Notes: a model not told the origin generated them from the letters alone. Shown: positions 17,307 to 23,262, counted from the first letter of the stretch. The stretch: DNA of 25,353 nucleotides from JALYNX01 sp035292685 (GCA_035292685.1 DATDPP010000055.1:1-25353), one strand, 5' to 3'. Made by a program: numbers and translations.

Positions 17307-18680
17307 ATGGAGCCTCAGATTCGATATGCGCGAACGACCGACGATGTCGGGATCGCATATTGGGCCTATGGCAGCGGACCGACCTTGGTGCAGACGCCGC
17401 TCTTGCCGTTCAGCCACATCGAGATGGAGTGGCAAAACCCCTACCTCCGGCATTGGTACGAGCGTCTCGGGAAGTTCGTCACCGTCGTCAGGTACGACGG
17501 GCGGGGGACCGGTCTCTCCCAGCGTGATGTGCGGGACGTGTCCCTCGATGCCCACGTTCGCGATCTGGAGGCGGTGGTCGATGGCCTCGGGCCCGATCCG
17601 GTCGCACTGTTGGGCGTATTCCACAGCGGCCCCACAGCGCTCACCTACACAGTCAGGAACCCGGAGCGGGTCTCTCATCTGATCCCCTGGTGCACCTATG
17701 CCTCCGGCGCGGATTACTGGAGAGCGCCGCAGTCCGAGGGCTTGCGCGCTCTGCGTCAGACCGACTATCTGCTCTTCCTCCGCACCGGGGCTCACGAGCT
17801 CCTGGGTTGGGAGGACGACGAACGCGCCGACGCCTTCGCCGAGATCATGCGGCTCTCGGTGGATCCCGATATGGCGGATCGGCTACTTGCGGCAACCCGA
17901 GACTTCGACGTCGGAGCGTCACTCGACGGCGTCGGCTGCCCAACGCTCGTGTTACACCGCCGCAACCTTCAGTGGCTGGAAATAGACCTGAGCCGAGACC
18001 TCGCTTCACGGATTCCCGGCGCAAGGTTGGCGGTGGTTGACGGCCGGTCACCCTTGCCCGGGGCGGGAGAGATCGAATCGGCGGCGAAGGCAATTGGCGA
18101 ATTCCTCGAGGTCGAGCCGCACGTGGCCGGGATGGCCCCGCCTGTCGGCGCGTTCCGGGTTGTGCTGTTCACCGATCTCGTTTCGCACACCCAAATGATG
18201 ACGACGCTTGGCGACGAGGGCGGACGGGAGGTCCTCCGGGAGCATGAGCGGATAACCCGGGAGGTATTGAGCGAACACGAGGGCACGGAGGTCAAGGCTC
18301 TGGGTGACGGCTTCATGGCCTCATTCTCAGGGGTGAGCCGGGCCATCCAGTGCGCCATCGAGTTGCAGCGACGGATCGAGAAGAGGAACCAGGCCGAACC
18401 CGGTGCTCCTCCAATCTCGGTCCGAATCGGGATCAATGCCGGGGAGCCGATCGAAGAGGACGGCGACCTGTTCGGTGCGACCGTGATCCTCGCCTCACGC
18501 ATCGCCGGCGCGGCAACCGGTGGGGTGATCCTGGTCGCCAACTCGGTGCGGGACCTGAGCGCGGGCAAGGGCTTTCAGTTCGAGGACCGCGGCAGCATCG
18601 AGGCCAAGGGGTTCGAGGAGCCGGTCCACATCTGGGCGGTCGAATGGGCCGAGGGGCACTCTCGAGCCTTCCTCCCTTGA
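17307..18680 (+). CDS. Alpha/beta-hydrolase fused to class III adenylate cyclase (LipJ-like)
   Basis: The protein has 457 residues. Residues 1-270 form an alpha/beta-hydrolase fold (RYDGRGTGLS near 62-71) and 280-450 a class III cyclase. This is the order seen in M. tuberculosis Rv1900c (LipJ). The cyclase keeps metal Asps D290 (FTDLVSHT) and D334 (ALGDGFM), K330 and D387 for ATP, and R398, but the transition-state Asn is I394 (GATVILASR). In the hydrolase half the expected GxSxG is GVFHSG (103-108), with no Ser in the nucleophile slot, and the catalytic His region reads DGRSPLPG. So it probably binds rather than cleaves a ligand and may regulate the cyclase. It is soluble, with no membrane helix. 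Confidence 0.85.
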   Translation: MEPQIRYARTTDDVGIAYWAYGSGPTLVQTPLLPFSHIEMEWQNPYLRHWYERLGKFVTVVRYDGRGTGLSQRDVRDVSLDAHVRDLEAVVDGLGPDPVALLGVFHSGPTALTYTVRNPERVSHLIPWCTYASGADYWRAPQSEGLRALRQTDYLLFLRTGAHELLGWEDDERADAFAEIMRLSVDPDMADRLLAATRDFDVGASLDGVGCPTLVLHRRNLQWLEIDLSRDLASRIPGARLAVVDGRSPLPGAGEIESAAKAIGEFLEVEPHVAGMAPPVGAFRVVLFTDLVSHTQMMTTLGDEGGREVLREHERITREVLSEHEGTEVKALGDGFMASFSGVSRAIQCAIELQRRIEKRNQAEPGAPPISVRIGINAGEPIEEDGDLFGATVILASRIAGAATGGVILVANSVRDLSAGKGFQFEDRGSIEAKGFEEPVHIWAVEWAEGHSRAFLP

Positions 18681-18687
18681 GGCCCCC

Positions 18688-18723
18688 TTGCGGTAGTCCT
18701 TCATATAGGTCATAATTCTGACC
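18688..18723 (+). promoter_or_regulatory. Promoter and operator of TA pair 1
   Basis: TTGCGG (18688-18693) and CATAAT (18711-18716) are spaced by 17 nt, and the ATG is at 18725, so the mRNA should be leaderless or nearly so. The inverted repeat GGTCA-TAATTC-TGACC (18708-18723) overlaps the -10 box and is the probable binding site of the antitoxin for autorepression. Confidence 0.6.
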
Positions 18724-18724
18724 A

Positions 18725-18979
18725 ATGAGCGAGGTGATCCCCTTCTCCAAGGCGAAGGCCCATCTTTCCGAACTCGCGGATCGCATCGAGTTGGAGCATG
18801 ACCGAATCCTGGTGACTCGCAACGGCCGGCCGTCTTTCGTGCTGATGAGCCCAGACGACCTCGAGTCTCTGGAGGAAACGCTTGAAATCGTCAGAGATGA
18901 CGAGCTGATGGATTCAATCCGCCGCTCGCGCGAGGAGTCTGCGCGAGGGGAGAGGCTGCGTCTCCGAGACCAAGTCTGA
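18725..18979 (+). CDS. Phd/YefM-type antitoxin
   Basis: The protein has 84 residues. MSEVIPFSKAKAHLSELADR is the classic Phd/YefM N-terminus, and ILVTRNGRPSFVLMSPDDLESLEETLEI is the hallmark RNGRPxxVLxSxxxxESLxET block. The C-terminal ~30 residues are charged and would wrap the toxin. It binds its own promoter and neutralises the ParE/RelE-like toxin encoded 8 nt downstream. First unit of the TA array. Confidence 0.92.
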   Translation: MSEVIPFSKAKAHLSELADRIELEHDRILVTRNGRPSFVLMSPDDLESLEETLEIVRDDELMDSIRRSREESARGERLRLRDQV

Positions 18980-18987
18980 GAACACCT

Positions 18988-19251
18988 GTGTATGAGGTCG
19001 AGATCACACCGGAAGGGCTCCGACACCTCAATCAATTGCCGGCCAAGATCCGGGAGGCGGCTCTGGCCGCGGTATTCGGACCGATCGCTGAGAACCCACG
19101 CAGGCTCGGGAAACCATTGCTCGGTGAGCTCGAAGGCCTAACTGCGGCTCGTCGTGGTGACTACCGAATCATCTACGAGATTCTCGAAGAAGAGCAGATC
19201 GTTGTAGTCCATCGGATCGAACATCGGCGTGACGTCTACCGCCGACGATAG
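18988..19251 (+). CDS. RelE/ParE-family toxin
   Basis: This is 87 residues from GTG 18988. The fold is recognised from the N-terminal VYEVEITPEGLRHLNQLPAK, the LGKPLLGELEGLTAARRGDYR strand region, and RIIYEI...VVVHRIEHRRDVYR at the end. R and Y residues in the GDYRIIYEI/HRRDVYR segments are those expected for RelE-like ribonucleases; some ParE members instead poison gyrase, and sequence alone does not separate them. It is translated with its antitoxin. Its stop is 13 nt before the first boundary motif. Confidence 0.9.
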   Translation: MYEVEITPEGLRHLNQLPAKIREAALAAVFGPIAENPRRLGKPLLGELEGLTAARRGDYRIIYEILEEEQIVVVHRIEHRRDVYRRR

Positions 19252-19264
19252 AAGGGAAACGCGA

Positions 19265-19281
19265 CCTACAAACGGGACGTG
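19265..19281 (+). repeat. Boundary motif copy 1
   Basis: CCTACAAACGGGACGTG matches the consensus CCTGGAAAYGGGACGTG at 15 of 17 positions. It sits between the Phd/ParE pair and the first VapBC pair. No self-complementary arms are seen. Confidence 0.75.
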
Positions 19282-19289
19282 TGGCGATG

Positions 19290-19305
19290 TATACTGCACT
19301 GTATA
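19290..19305 (+). promoter_or_regulatory. Operator and -10 box of TA pair 2
   Basis: The inverted repeat TATAC-TGCACT-GTATA (19290-19305) contains the -10 box TATACT and ends on the first base of the antitoxin ATG (19305). The antitoxin is therefore probably made from a leaderless mRNA and binds here to repress itself. Confidence 0.6.
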
Positions 19306-19520
19306 TGTCGACCCGCACTCAGATATATCTAACTGACGAGCAGAGACGTCGTATCGACGAGCTCGCCGAATCCGAAGGTTTGACCATGGCCGAGATCATC
19401 CGCCGTGCGTTGGACGGATACCTGGACGACCTGGCGGATCCCGAACCTGCCTTGACAGCAACATTCGGGGCCGCCCCGGATTTCTCGGTTCCCTCGCGAG
19501 GCGAATGGGACCGTGGCTGA
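19305..19520 (+). CDS. vapB: VapB-type ribbon-helix-helix antitoxin
   Basis: This is 71 residues from ATG 19305 (in-frame starts further up lie inside the operator). MSTRTQIYLTDEQRRRIDEL gives the beta-strand and first helix; AESEGLTMAEIIRRALDGYL completes the ribbon-helix-helix. The acidic/hydrophobic tail ending VPSRGEWDRG should fill the VapC active site. It overlaps the toxin by 8 nt. Confidence 0.9.
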   Translation: MSTRTQIYLTDEQRRRIDELAESEGLTMAEIIRRALDGYLDDLADPEPALTATFGAAPDFSVPSRGEWDRG

Positions 19521-19860
19521 TTTCTTGGTGGATACGGACGTGTTCGTTGATCACTTGCGCGGCGCTCGGCGCTTCGAAGCAAAGTCAGATCGAGTCCACT
19601 ATTCCGTTGTGACACGGGCAGAGTTGTTCGCTGGGAACACGGCGGCCGATCTCATCAGTGTCCTTCTTGCCCCGTTCCGCGAGCTCTCGGTAGGTCGAGC
19701 GGTGGCCGAGCGGGCGGGGCGTCTGCGCCGGGAGTCTGGGGCCCGGCTGCCGGATGCCTTGATCGCGGCGACGGCGATCGAACACAAGCTCAGTTTGTTC
19801 ACTCGCAACCGATCGGACTTCGAGAAGATACCGGGATTGAGGATCCGAGACATCGGCTGA
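19513..19860 (+). CDS. vapC: VapC-type PIN-domain ribonuclease toxin
   Basis: This is 115 residues from GTG 19513. All PIN-domain acidic residues are visible: D7 (LVDTDVFVDHL), E37 (TRAELFAG), D81 (LPDALIAATA) and D102 (TRNRSDF). They bind Mg2+ and cleave RNA, often tRNA or rRNA. The overlap with vapB fits the usual coupled order. Nothing suggests it is inactive. Confidence 0.93.
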   Translation: MADFLVDTDVFVDHLRGARRFEAKSDRVHYSVVTRAELFAGNTAADLISVLLAPFRELSVGRAVAERAGRLRRESGARLPDALIAATAIEHKLSLFTRNRSDFEKIPGLRIRDIG

Positions 19861-19876
19861 CGGTCGAGCGTTCGGA

Positions 19877-19893
19877 CCTGGAAAGGGGACGAG
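19877..19893 (+). repeat. Boundary motif copy 2
   Basis: CCTGGAAAGGGGACGAG, two mismatches to the consensus. It lies 16 nt after the stop of the first vapC and 54 nt before the end of the oppositely directed second vapC. Confidence 0.8.
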
Positions 19894-19947
19894 TGGGGGG
19901 ACAGCCGGTCTGGCGATCCCAGGACCGCCAACCTTGGAGTGCCGGTG

Positions 19948-20331
19948 TCAAACCCCAGGGATCGCAGGCTCGAGGTCTGAAAACATGGGAAAATGCTTCA
20001 CGTTTTGGGTGAGCAGATCAGCACCGTGAACCTCGGCGGTTGCGGCGATCAGGTAGTCGATCGAGGAGATGGCGTCGTGACTTCGCCGGTAAGTTCGAGC
20101 CCACTCGCCTGCCCATGTGGCGACTTCCACGGATGCTTCCAGATTGCTGAGTGAGTCGAGGAGGAGTCTGATCTGGGAGCGTTCGTTGGAACGCATTCCG
20201 GCGAGCAGCTCGAATCGAGTCAAGACCGAACATGCGGCTTGCCCAGCCGAGGATGCCTCGAGAAGGAGATCCGTCGCCCTTGCGTTCCCTTTCAGGTGTT
20301 CGATGAGCACATCGGTGTCGAACAGCTTCAC
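19948..20331 (-). CDS. vapC: VapC-type PIN-domain ribonuclease toxin (second pair)
   Basis: This is 127 residues from GTG 20331, which shares GTGA with the stop of its antitoxin. PIN residues are D5 (LFDTDVLIEHLKG), E41 (LTRFELLAG) and D92 (SIDYLIAATA). The last site is the usual TxNxKHF segment (LTQNVKHF), with N110 in the place of the fourth acidic residue, as is common in this subfamily. It is transcribed toward the first pair. Confidence 0.93.
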   Translation of the reverse strand: MKLFDTDVLIEHLKGNARATDLLLEASSAGQAACSVLTRFELLAGMRSNERSQIRLLLDSLSNLEASVEVATWAGEWARTYRRSHDAISSIDYLIAATAEVHGADLLTQNVKHFPMFSDLEPAIPGV

Positions 20332-20582
20332 GAGGTCAGTCGCTCCAGCGGATCTTCCCGACGCCACTGCAACACATCCTGCAGATCGACCTCATCTCGA
20401 TCAGCCCAGATCCCCGATGTGACACGGATGGCCTGCTCGATCGACACCGTGCCGTGCGTGATCGCCAGAGCCTCGTCCAAGATCTGTCGGATGAGGCTGG
20501 ATTTCGACACGCCCTCCTCCTGCGCTCGCCGACGAAGTCGTTTCTGCTGTTCTTCGGTCAGGAAGATGTTGGTTCGTTGCAT
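20328..20582 (-). CDS. vapB: Ribbon-helix-helix antitoxin (VapB-like, second pair)
   Basis: This is 84 residues from ATG 20582. MQRTNIFLTEEQQKRLRRRA is the DNA-binding strand and helix one, and EEGVSKSSLIRQILDEAL the second helix. The C-terminal part (DEVDLQDVLQWRREDPLERL) carries the toxin-binding segment. The four-base overlap with vapC couples the two. The reading frame of the HicB gene from the next unit runs 25 nt into this one. Confidence 0.9.
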   Translation of the reverse strand: MQRTNIFLTEEQQKRLRRRAQEEGVSKSSLIRQILDEALAITHGTVSIEQAIRVTSGIWADRDEVDLQDVLQWRREDPLERLTS

Positions 20583-20929
20583 ACACCGCTAGCATACACC
20601 ACGCTGTGGGCGCCTTGAAGGGGCTCGGTTGCAGCGAAGGTAGTTCGAGTCGCAAGCCGGCTGTTTCCGGAACTCCTAGTTCCCCACTCGGCGCGTTCTC
20701 GCGGCCTTGTTAACACCGGAGTGATGTCACTCGGCGCGCGTGGAAACGGGACGTGCGGGGGGGAAGGGCCTGTGCTTGTTGGCAAATCTCCTGGCCGGAG
20801 GGCGATGGCCTCCTTGATGTGTGCGGTCGCACTTCTGAGGTTTGGGCCCCAGCTGTGAGCGGGATGAACATCGGGAGCGATAACCGTCCAGTCTTTGCCT
20901 TCTTTCGCAAATAGAACTCGATAGGTCAT
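20558..20929 (-). CDS. hicB: HicB-like antitoxin with readthrough C-terminus
   Basis: The ATG at 20929 overlaps the hicA stop as ATGA. The first ~50 residues fit the HicB fold (MTYRVLFAKEGKDWTVIAPD, then ATAHIKEAIAL). After residue ~53 the sequence turns into a Pro/Arg-rich tail with no HicB character. This tail is read straight through boundary motif copy 3 (HVPFPRA) and the promoter of the next unit, to a stop at 20558 inside the second vapB. The natural C-terminus seems to have been lost at the cassette junction. The core may still bind HicA. Functional status is uncertain. Confidence 0.65.
   Translation of the reverse strand: MTYRVLFAKEGKDWTVIAPDVHPAHSWGPNLRSATAHIKEAIALRPGDLPTSTGPSPPHVPFPRAPSDITPVLTRPRERAEWGTRSSGNSRLATRTTFAATEPLQGAHSVVYASGVCNEPTSS
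20579..20600 (-). promoter_or_regulatory. Direct-repeat operator of TA pair 3
   Basis: GCATACACC occurs twice (20579-20587 and 20592-20600). Read on the minus strand, the upstream copy gives the -10 box TATGCT, eight bases before the ATG at 20582. A ribbon-helix-helix protein binding tandem sites here would block its own leaderless transcript. Confidence 0.55.
20739..20755 (+). repeat. Boundary motif copy 3
   Basis: CGTGGAAACGGGACGTG, one mismatch to the consensus. It lies between the second vapB and the HicB core, both on the minus strand, yet keeps the plus orientation. An 11-bp direct repeat CACTCGGCGCG (20685-20695 and 20728-20738) ends right before it. Confidence 0.8.
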
Positions 20930-21126
20930 TTGGTGAGCCACTTCTTCCCCGGACATGGTTCCAAGTCCCTTTCAATCTTCCTCAGTGTTCCTTTTGGCAG
21001 CTCTCGGTTGTGCATAGGCACAACCGTCGTGCAGTCGTCGATCCGGTAGAGCCGATGACTTCCTCTGGCCTGGCGATATGCGACGCCAAGCTTCCGCAGC
21101 TTGCTCGTCACTTCAGCGCCGGTCAT
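20926..21126 (-). CDS. hicA: HicA-type mRNA interferase toxin
   Basis: This is 66 residues from ATG 21126 (a TTG one codon earlier is less likely). The double-stranded-RNA-binding-like fold of HicA is shown by MTGAEVTSKLRKLG, the catalytic-His motif ARGSHRLYR (H24), and the strand and helix TTVVPMHNRELPKGTLRKIERDL. It cleaves mRNA and tmRNA. It is first in its operon, the usual hicA-hicB order. Confidence 0.9.
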   Translation of the reverse strand: MTGAEVTSKLRKLGVAYRQARGSHRLYRIDDCTTVVPMHNRELPKGTLRKIERDLEPCPGKKWLTK

Positions 21127-21128
21127 CA

Positions 21129-21147
21129 ATGTCTACTGCATAGACAT
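21129..21147 (-). promoter_or_regulatory. Inverted-repeat operator of the HicAB pair
   Basis: Perfect 7-bp arms ATGTCTA (21129-21135) and TAGACAT (21141-21147) are separated by CTGCA, directly upstream of the hicA ATG at 21126. Another half site (CATAGAC, about 21163-21169) lies further up. This is a likely HicB/HicAB binding site over the promoter. Confidence 0.6.
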
Positions 21148-21283
21148 ACGTTGTTCTAATCCATAGACGGGGCGGATCAAGCGACGAACTTCCAATCATG
21201 ATCCGACGGTACGAGGCGGTTGGGACAGAATCGGACCTGATCGTCCCGACCACTCGCATTGCGAATTCGTGTCAAACCGCGCG

Positions 21284-21300
21284 CCTGGAAATGGGACGTG
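21284..21300 (+). repeat. Boundary motif copy 4
   Basis: CCTGGAAATGGGACGTG, an exact fit to the consensus with T at the variable position. It lies between the divergent HicAB and RHH/Doc pairs, upstream of both promoters. Confidence 0.85.
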
Positions 21301-21330
21301 CTGGGTTATGAGGGTGGTATCAAGTCATGT

Positions 21331-21344
21331 CATGATGTATCATG
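21331..21344 (+). promoter_or_regulatory. Inverted-repeat operator of the Doc pair
   Basis: CATGAT-GT-ATCATG (21331-21344) is a perfect 6-bp inverted repeat. It contains the -10-like box TATCAT (21338-21343), 9 nt before the antitoxin ATG at 21353, again pointing to a leaderless autorepressed mRNA. Confidence 0.55.
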
Positions 21345-21352
21345 ATGGCACC

Positions 21353-21574
21353 ATGGCAGTGCAGAAATTCTCGTCCCAGGCGCGGCCCGAACTTCTGGCG
21401 GAGGTCCGGAATCTGGCCGCTGCGGAGGGTCGCCAGTTCCAGGCCGTTCTCGATGAGGCGCTCGTCGAGTGGGTGGAAAGGAAGAAGGGCGGTGCGCCGC
21501 GGCCTGAGGTCATTGCCCATGCCAAGGCCTCTATCGCCCGGCATCGCAGCCTGTACGAAGAACTCGCGAAATAG
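21353..21574 (+). CDS. Antitoxin of the Doc pair (ribbon-helix-helix-like)
   Basis: This is 73 residues from ATG 21353. MAVQKFSSQARPELLAEVRNLAAAEGRQFQAVLDEALVEWVERKKG reads as a beta-strand and two helices (quoted as the region 1-46); the C-terminal helix AKASIARHRSLYEELAK would bind the toxin. It does not look like classical Phd, so this is an RHH-type antitoxin paired with a Doc toxin. Its stop abuts the toxin start with no gap. Confidence 0.82.
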   Translation: MAVQKFSSQARPELLAEVRNLAAAEGRQFQAVLDEALVEWVERKKGGAPRPEVIAHAKASIARHRSLYEELAK

Positions 21575-21949
21575 TTGACCGAATACCTCACAGTCGTTGA
21601 GGTCCTCGCCATCCACGAACTGCTCATCGACGAGTTCGGCGGCGCCGACGGTGTTCGTGACTTCGGAGCCCTTGAATCGGCTGTGTTTCGACCGCAAACG
21701 GGCTACTACGACGACGCCATAGCCGAGGCAGCGGCACTCTTGGAGAGCATCGTTCAGAACCACCCGTTCCCCGATGGGAACAAGCGAACGGCGGTCGCCG
21801 CCGCCGATGTGCATCTTCGGATGAACGGTCTCGAGTTGGGAGGTGGCTCCGTCGAGCATCACCAGTTCATCGTCGGACTCATGATTGCCGGAGATCTCGA
21901 TTGGAAAGCGATCGACGCTTGGTTGAGGCGCAACGTCGAAGAATCCTGA
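21575..21949 (+). CDS. doc: Doc-family (Fic-fold) toxin
   Basis: This is 124 residues from TTG 21575, next to the antitoxin stop. N-terminal EYLTVVEVLAIHELLIDEFG is typical of Doc. The active-site motif HPFPDGNKRT (63-72, H63) is complete, and ADVHLRMNGLEL follows as in the family. Doc phosphorylates EF-Tu and stops translation. Unlike the Fic remnant at 11 kb, this frame is intact. Confidence 0.93.
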   Translation: MTEYLTVVEVLAIHELLIDEFGGADGVRDFGALESAVFRPQTGYYDDAIAEAAALLESIVQNHPFPDGNKRTAVAAADVHLRMNGLELGGGSVEHHQFIVGLMIAGDLDWKAIDAWLRRNVEES

Positions 21950-21982
21950 TCTGTCGATTTGTGGGTCAAGCCAATCCGCCGG

Positions 21983-21999
21983 CCTGGAAACGAGAGGGT
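21983..21999 (+). repeat. Boundary motif copy 5 (diverged at its right end)
   Basis: CCTGGAAACGAGAGGGT matches the first ten positions exactly and then drifts (four mismatches). Its last base is the first base of the TTGACA -35 box of the next unit, so a promoter seems to have replaced the right end. Confidence 0.7.
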
Positions 22000-22028
22000 T
22001 GACATATTTGCATACCACTCAGTATGCT
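21999..22028 (+). promoter_or_regulatory. Promoter and operator of the RHH/MazF pair
   Basis: A consensus -35 box TTGACA (21999-22004) and TATGCT (22023-22028) are 18 nt apart, and ATG follows at 22036. The perfect inverted repeat GCATAC-CACTCA-GTATGC (22010-22027) overlaps the -10. This is the clearest promoter in the window and again gives a leaderless mRNA. Confidence 0.7.
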
Positions 22029-22035
22029 GAGTTGT

Positions 22036-22230
22036 ATGCCTAGCACCAGTGTGAGGGTGGACCGGGAGACCCATGAAGAGTTGAAACGACTGGCGCGCGA
22101 GCTCGGGACCACCGTCGGTGAAGCAGTCGCGATCGCGGCCAGGCGCCTTCGGCAACAGCGCATCGGTCGCGAGTTGAAAGCCCCGCTCACCAAGGCCGAG
22201 GTCAACTGGCTCGATGCTGACCTCGGGTGA
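22036..22230 (+). CDS. Ribbon-helix-helix antitoxin of a MazF pair
   Basis: This is 64 residues from ATG 22036; an in-frame ATG at 22024 lies within the -10 box and is rejected. MPSTSVRVDRETHEELKRLA and RELGTTVGEAVAIAARRLRQ give strand, helix and helix of the RHH fold. APLTKAEVNWLDADLG is the toxin-binding tail. It overlaps the toxin start by 17 nt. Confidence 0.87.
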   Translation: MPSTSVRVDRETHEELKRLARELGTTVGEAVAIAARRLRQQRIGRELKAPLTKAEVNWLDADLG

Positions 22231-22555
22231 CGTCGTCGATCTCGATTTGGGTCTACCGGCCGGCCAAGAGGCCGGGTTCCGGCACCCGGTCGTGGTCGTC
22301 ACCGCACAGGAGATACTTGACGAATCGGCAAATGTGATCCAGGTCGTGCCTCTTACGTCCGCACTTCGAGAGTTTGGCTCAGAGGTTCGGGTCATGGCAG
22401 AAGCGGGAACCGGGCTAGACGCTGACTCCTCGGCCCAATGCCAACACATTCGCTCGGTCTCGTTCGATCGGGTGGAATCCGTGAGGGGCAACGTCGGGTC
22501 GGCGGCTCTCTCCGAGATCCGCCAGGTACTCGGCCTAATACTCGACATCGACTGA
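22214..22555 (+). CDS. MazF/PemK-family mRNA interferase
   Basis: This is 113 residues from ATG 22214. MLTSGDVVDLDLG, the conserved HPVVVVTAQ strand, VIQVVPLTSAL and SSAQCQHIRSVSFDRV are the usual MazF landmarks in order, and the Cys-Gln-His-Ile-Arg block corresponds to the xQxRxxxxxR signature. It cuts mRNA at short sequences. The G-D-V start and the substrate-binding RHPV element are close to actinobacterial MazF proteins. The frame is intact. Confidence 0.9.
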   Translation: MLTSGDVVDLDLGLPAGQEAGFRHPVVVVTAQEILDESANVIQVVPLTSALREFGSEVRVMAEAGTGLDADSSAQCQHIRSVSFDRVESVRGNVGSAALSEIRQVLGLILDID

Positions 22556-22570
22556 ACTGAGTCGGTCGCG

Positions 22571-22587
22571 CCTGGAAACGGGACGTG
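22571..22587 (+). repeat. Boundary motif copy 6
   Basis: CCTGGAAACGGGACGTG, an exact fit. It lies 16 nt after the plus-strand mazF stop and 35 nt before the stop of the minus-strand mazF, at a tail-to-tail junction. Confidence 0.85.
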
Positions 22588-22621
22588 GCGGTGAGGTCGA
22601 GACGGGTGAGAAGGTGCGTCT

Positions 22622-22969
22622 CTAGAGCGCCAGGTGAACTCGGAGGGCTTCGTCGAGCTCGAGCATGAGAGGAGCTGGCACCGAGCCGAGCCGGTCTCGG
22701 ACACGCTCAACCGACACCGACCTCACTTGTTCGGCTTGGGCTTTGGAGTCGCGCTCCAATCCGCTGGCCTCGGCAGGCAAGAGAACCTGAAACGGGTACA
22801 CCCGTGTGACGTTGGAGGTCACTGGCACCACGGTGATCACCCCACGTCCAAGTTGGGCAGCGGTGGAGTTGGCCCCGTCGTTGGAGACGATGACTGCTGG
22901 TCGGCGACGTGCGGGTTCTCCCGGTAGTGCCTGGCCAAACTCGACCAAGCGGATCTCGCCCCTGACCAT
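22622..22969 (-). CDS. MazF/PemK-family mRNA interferase (second pair)
   Basis: This is 115 residues from ATG 22969; the frame opens further upstream but only inside the antitoxin gene. MVRGEIRLVEFG, RRPAVIVSNDGAN, VITVVPVTSNV and the signature SKAQAEQVRSVSVERV are in the expected MazF order; Gln and Arg of EQVRSVSVERV are catalytic-site residues of the family. The start shares TGATG with the antitoxin stop. Confidence 0.92.
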   Translation of the reverse strand: MVRGEIRLVEFGQALPGEPARRRPAVIVSNDGANSTAAQLGRGVITVVPVTSNVTRVYPFQVLLPAEASGLERDSKAQAEQVRSVSVERVRDRLGSVPAPLMLELDEALRVHLAL

Positions 22970-23187
22970 CAGGACAGGCCGTCGCCGACGGCGGAATCCC
23001 ACACCTCTGACTCACCTGAGTCCGCCCATTCTCTCCAAGCATCTGCGTAGGCACCACCTAGCTTCGACGAGCGAAGCATCCTGACTGCAGTGTGGACCAC
23101 AGCGGAACGGGACCCGTATCCCTGACTCTCGGCGTATTTGTCGAGGAATTCGACATCCTCCTCCGGAAGGCTTACGCTTATCTTCAT
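22969..23187 (-). CDS. Ribbon-helix-helix (MazE-like) antitoxin
   Basis: This is 72 residues from ATG 23187. MKISVSLPEEDVEFLDKYAE and SQGYGSRSAVVHTAVRMLRS form the RHH DNA-binding unit; the acidic tail (YADAWREWADSGESEVWDS) fits the groove of MazF. This arrangement is typical of mycobacterial MazE proteins. It overlaps the toxin start by one base. Confidence 0.88.
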   Translation of the reverse strand: MKISVSLPEEDVEFLDKYAESQGYGSRSAVVHTAVRMLRSSKLGGAYADAWREWADSGESEVWDSAVGDGLS

Positions 23188-23191
23188 ACTG

Positions 23192-23217
23192 ACAGCATAC
23201 CAAGAGTAGGATGCTGT
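23192..23217 (-). promoter_or_regulatory. Inverted-repeat operator of the second MazF pair
   Basis: Perfect 7-bp arms ACAGCAT (23192-23198) and ATGCTGT (23211-23217) are 12 nt apart. On the minus strand TATGCT forms the -10 box six bases before the ATG at 23187. Confidence 0.6.
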
Positions 23218-23245
23218 AGCTACTCCACGGTTCAGCGCAATCAAA

Positions 23246-23262
23246 CCTGGAAATGGGACTGG
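23246..23262 (+). repeat. Boundary motif copy 7
   Basis: CCTGGAAATGGGACTGG, two mismatches at the right end. It is the first 17 bases of the left 138-bp repeat and lies upstream of the minus-strand MazF pair promoter. Confidence 0.78.

Noticed and set aside
21205..21242. Imperfect inverted repeat GGTTGGGAC / GTCCCGACC near the HicAB-Doc boundary
   Set aside because: It has one mismatch, a long 16-nt loop, no T run and no similar structure at other boundaries, so it was not called as a terminator or recombination site.
21859..22710. 283-codon minus-strand frame across the RHH/MazF pair
   Set aside because: It is antisense to well-supported genes and crosses boundary motif 6; no recognisable domain.
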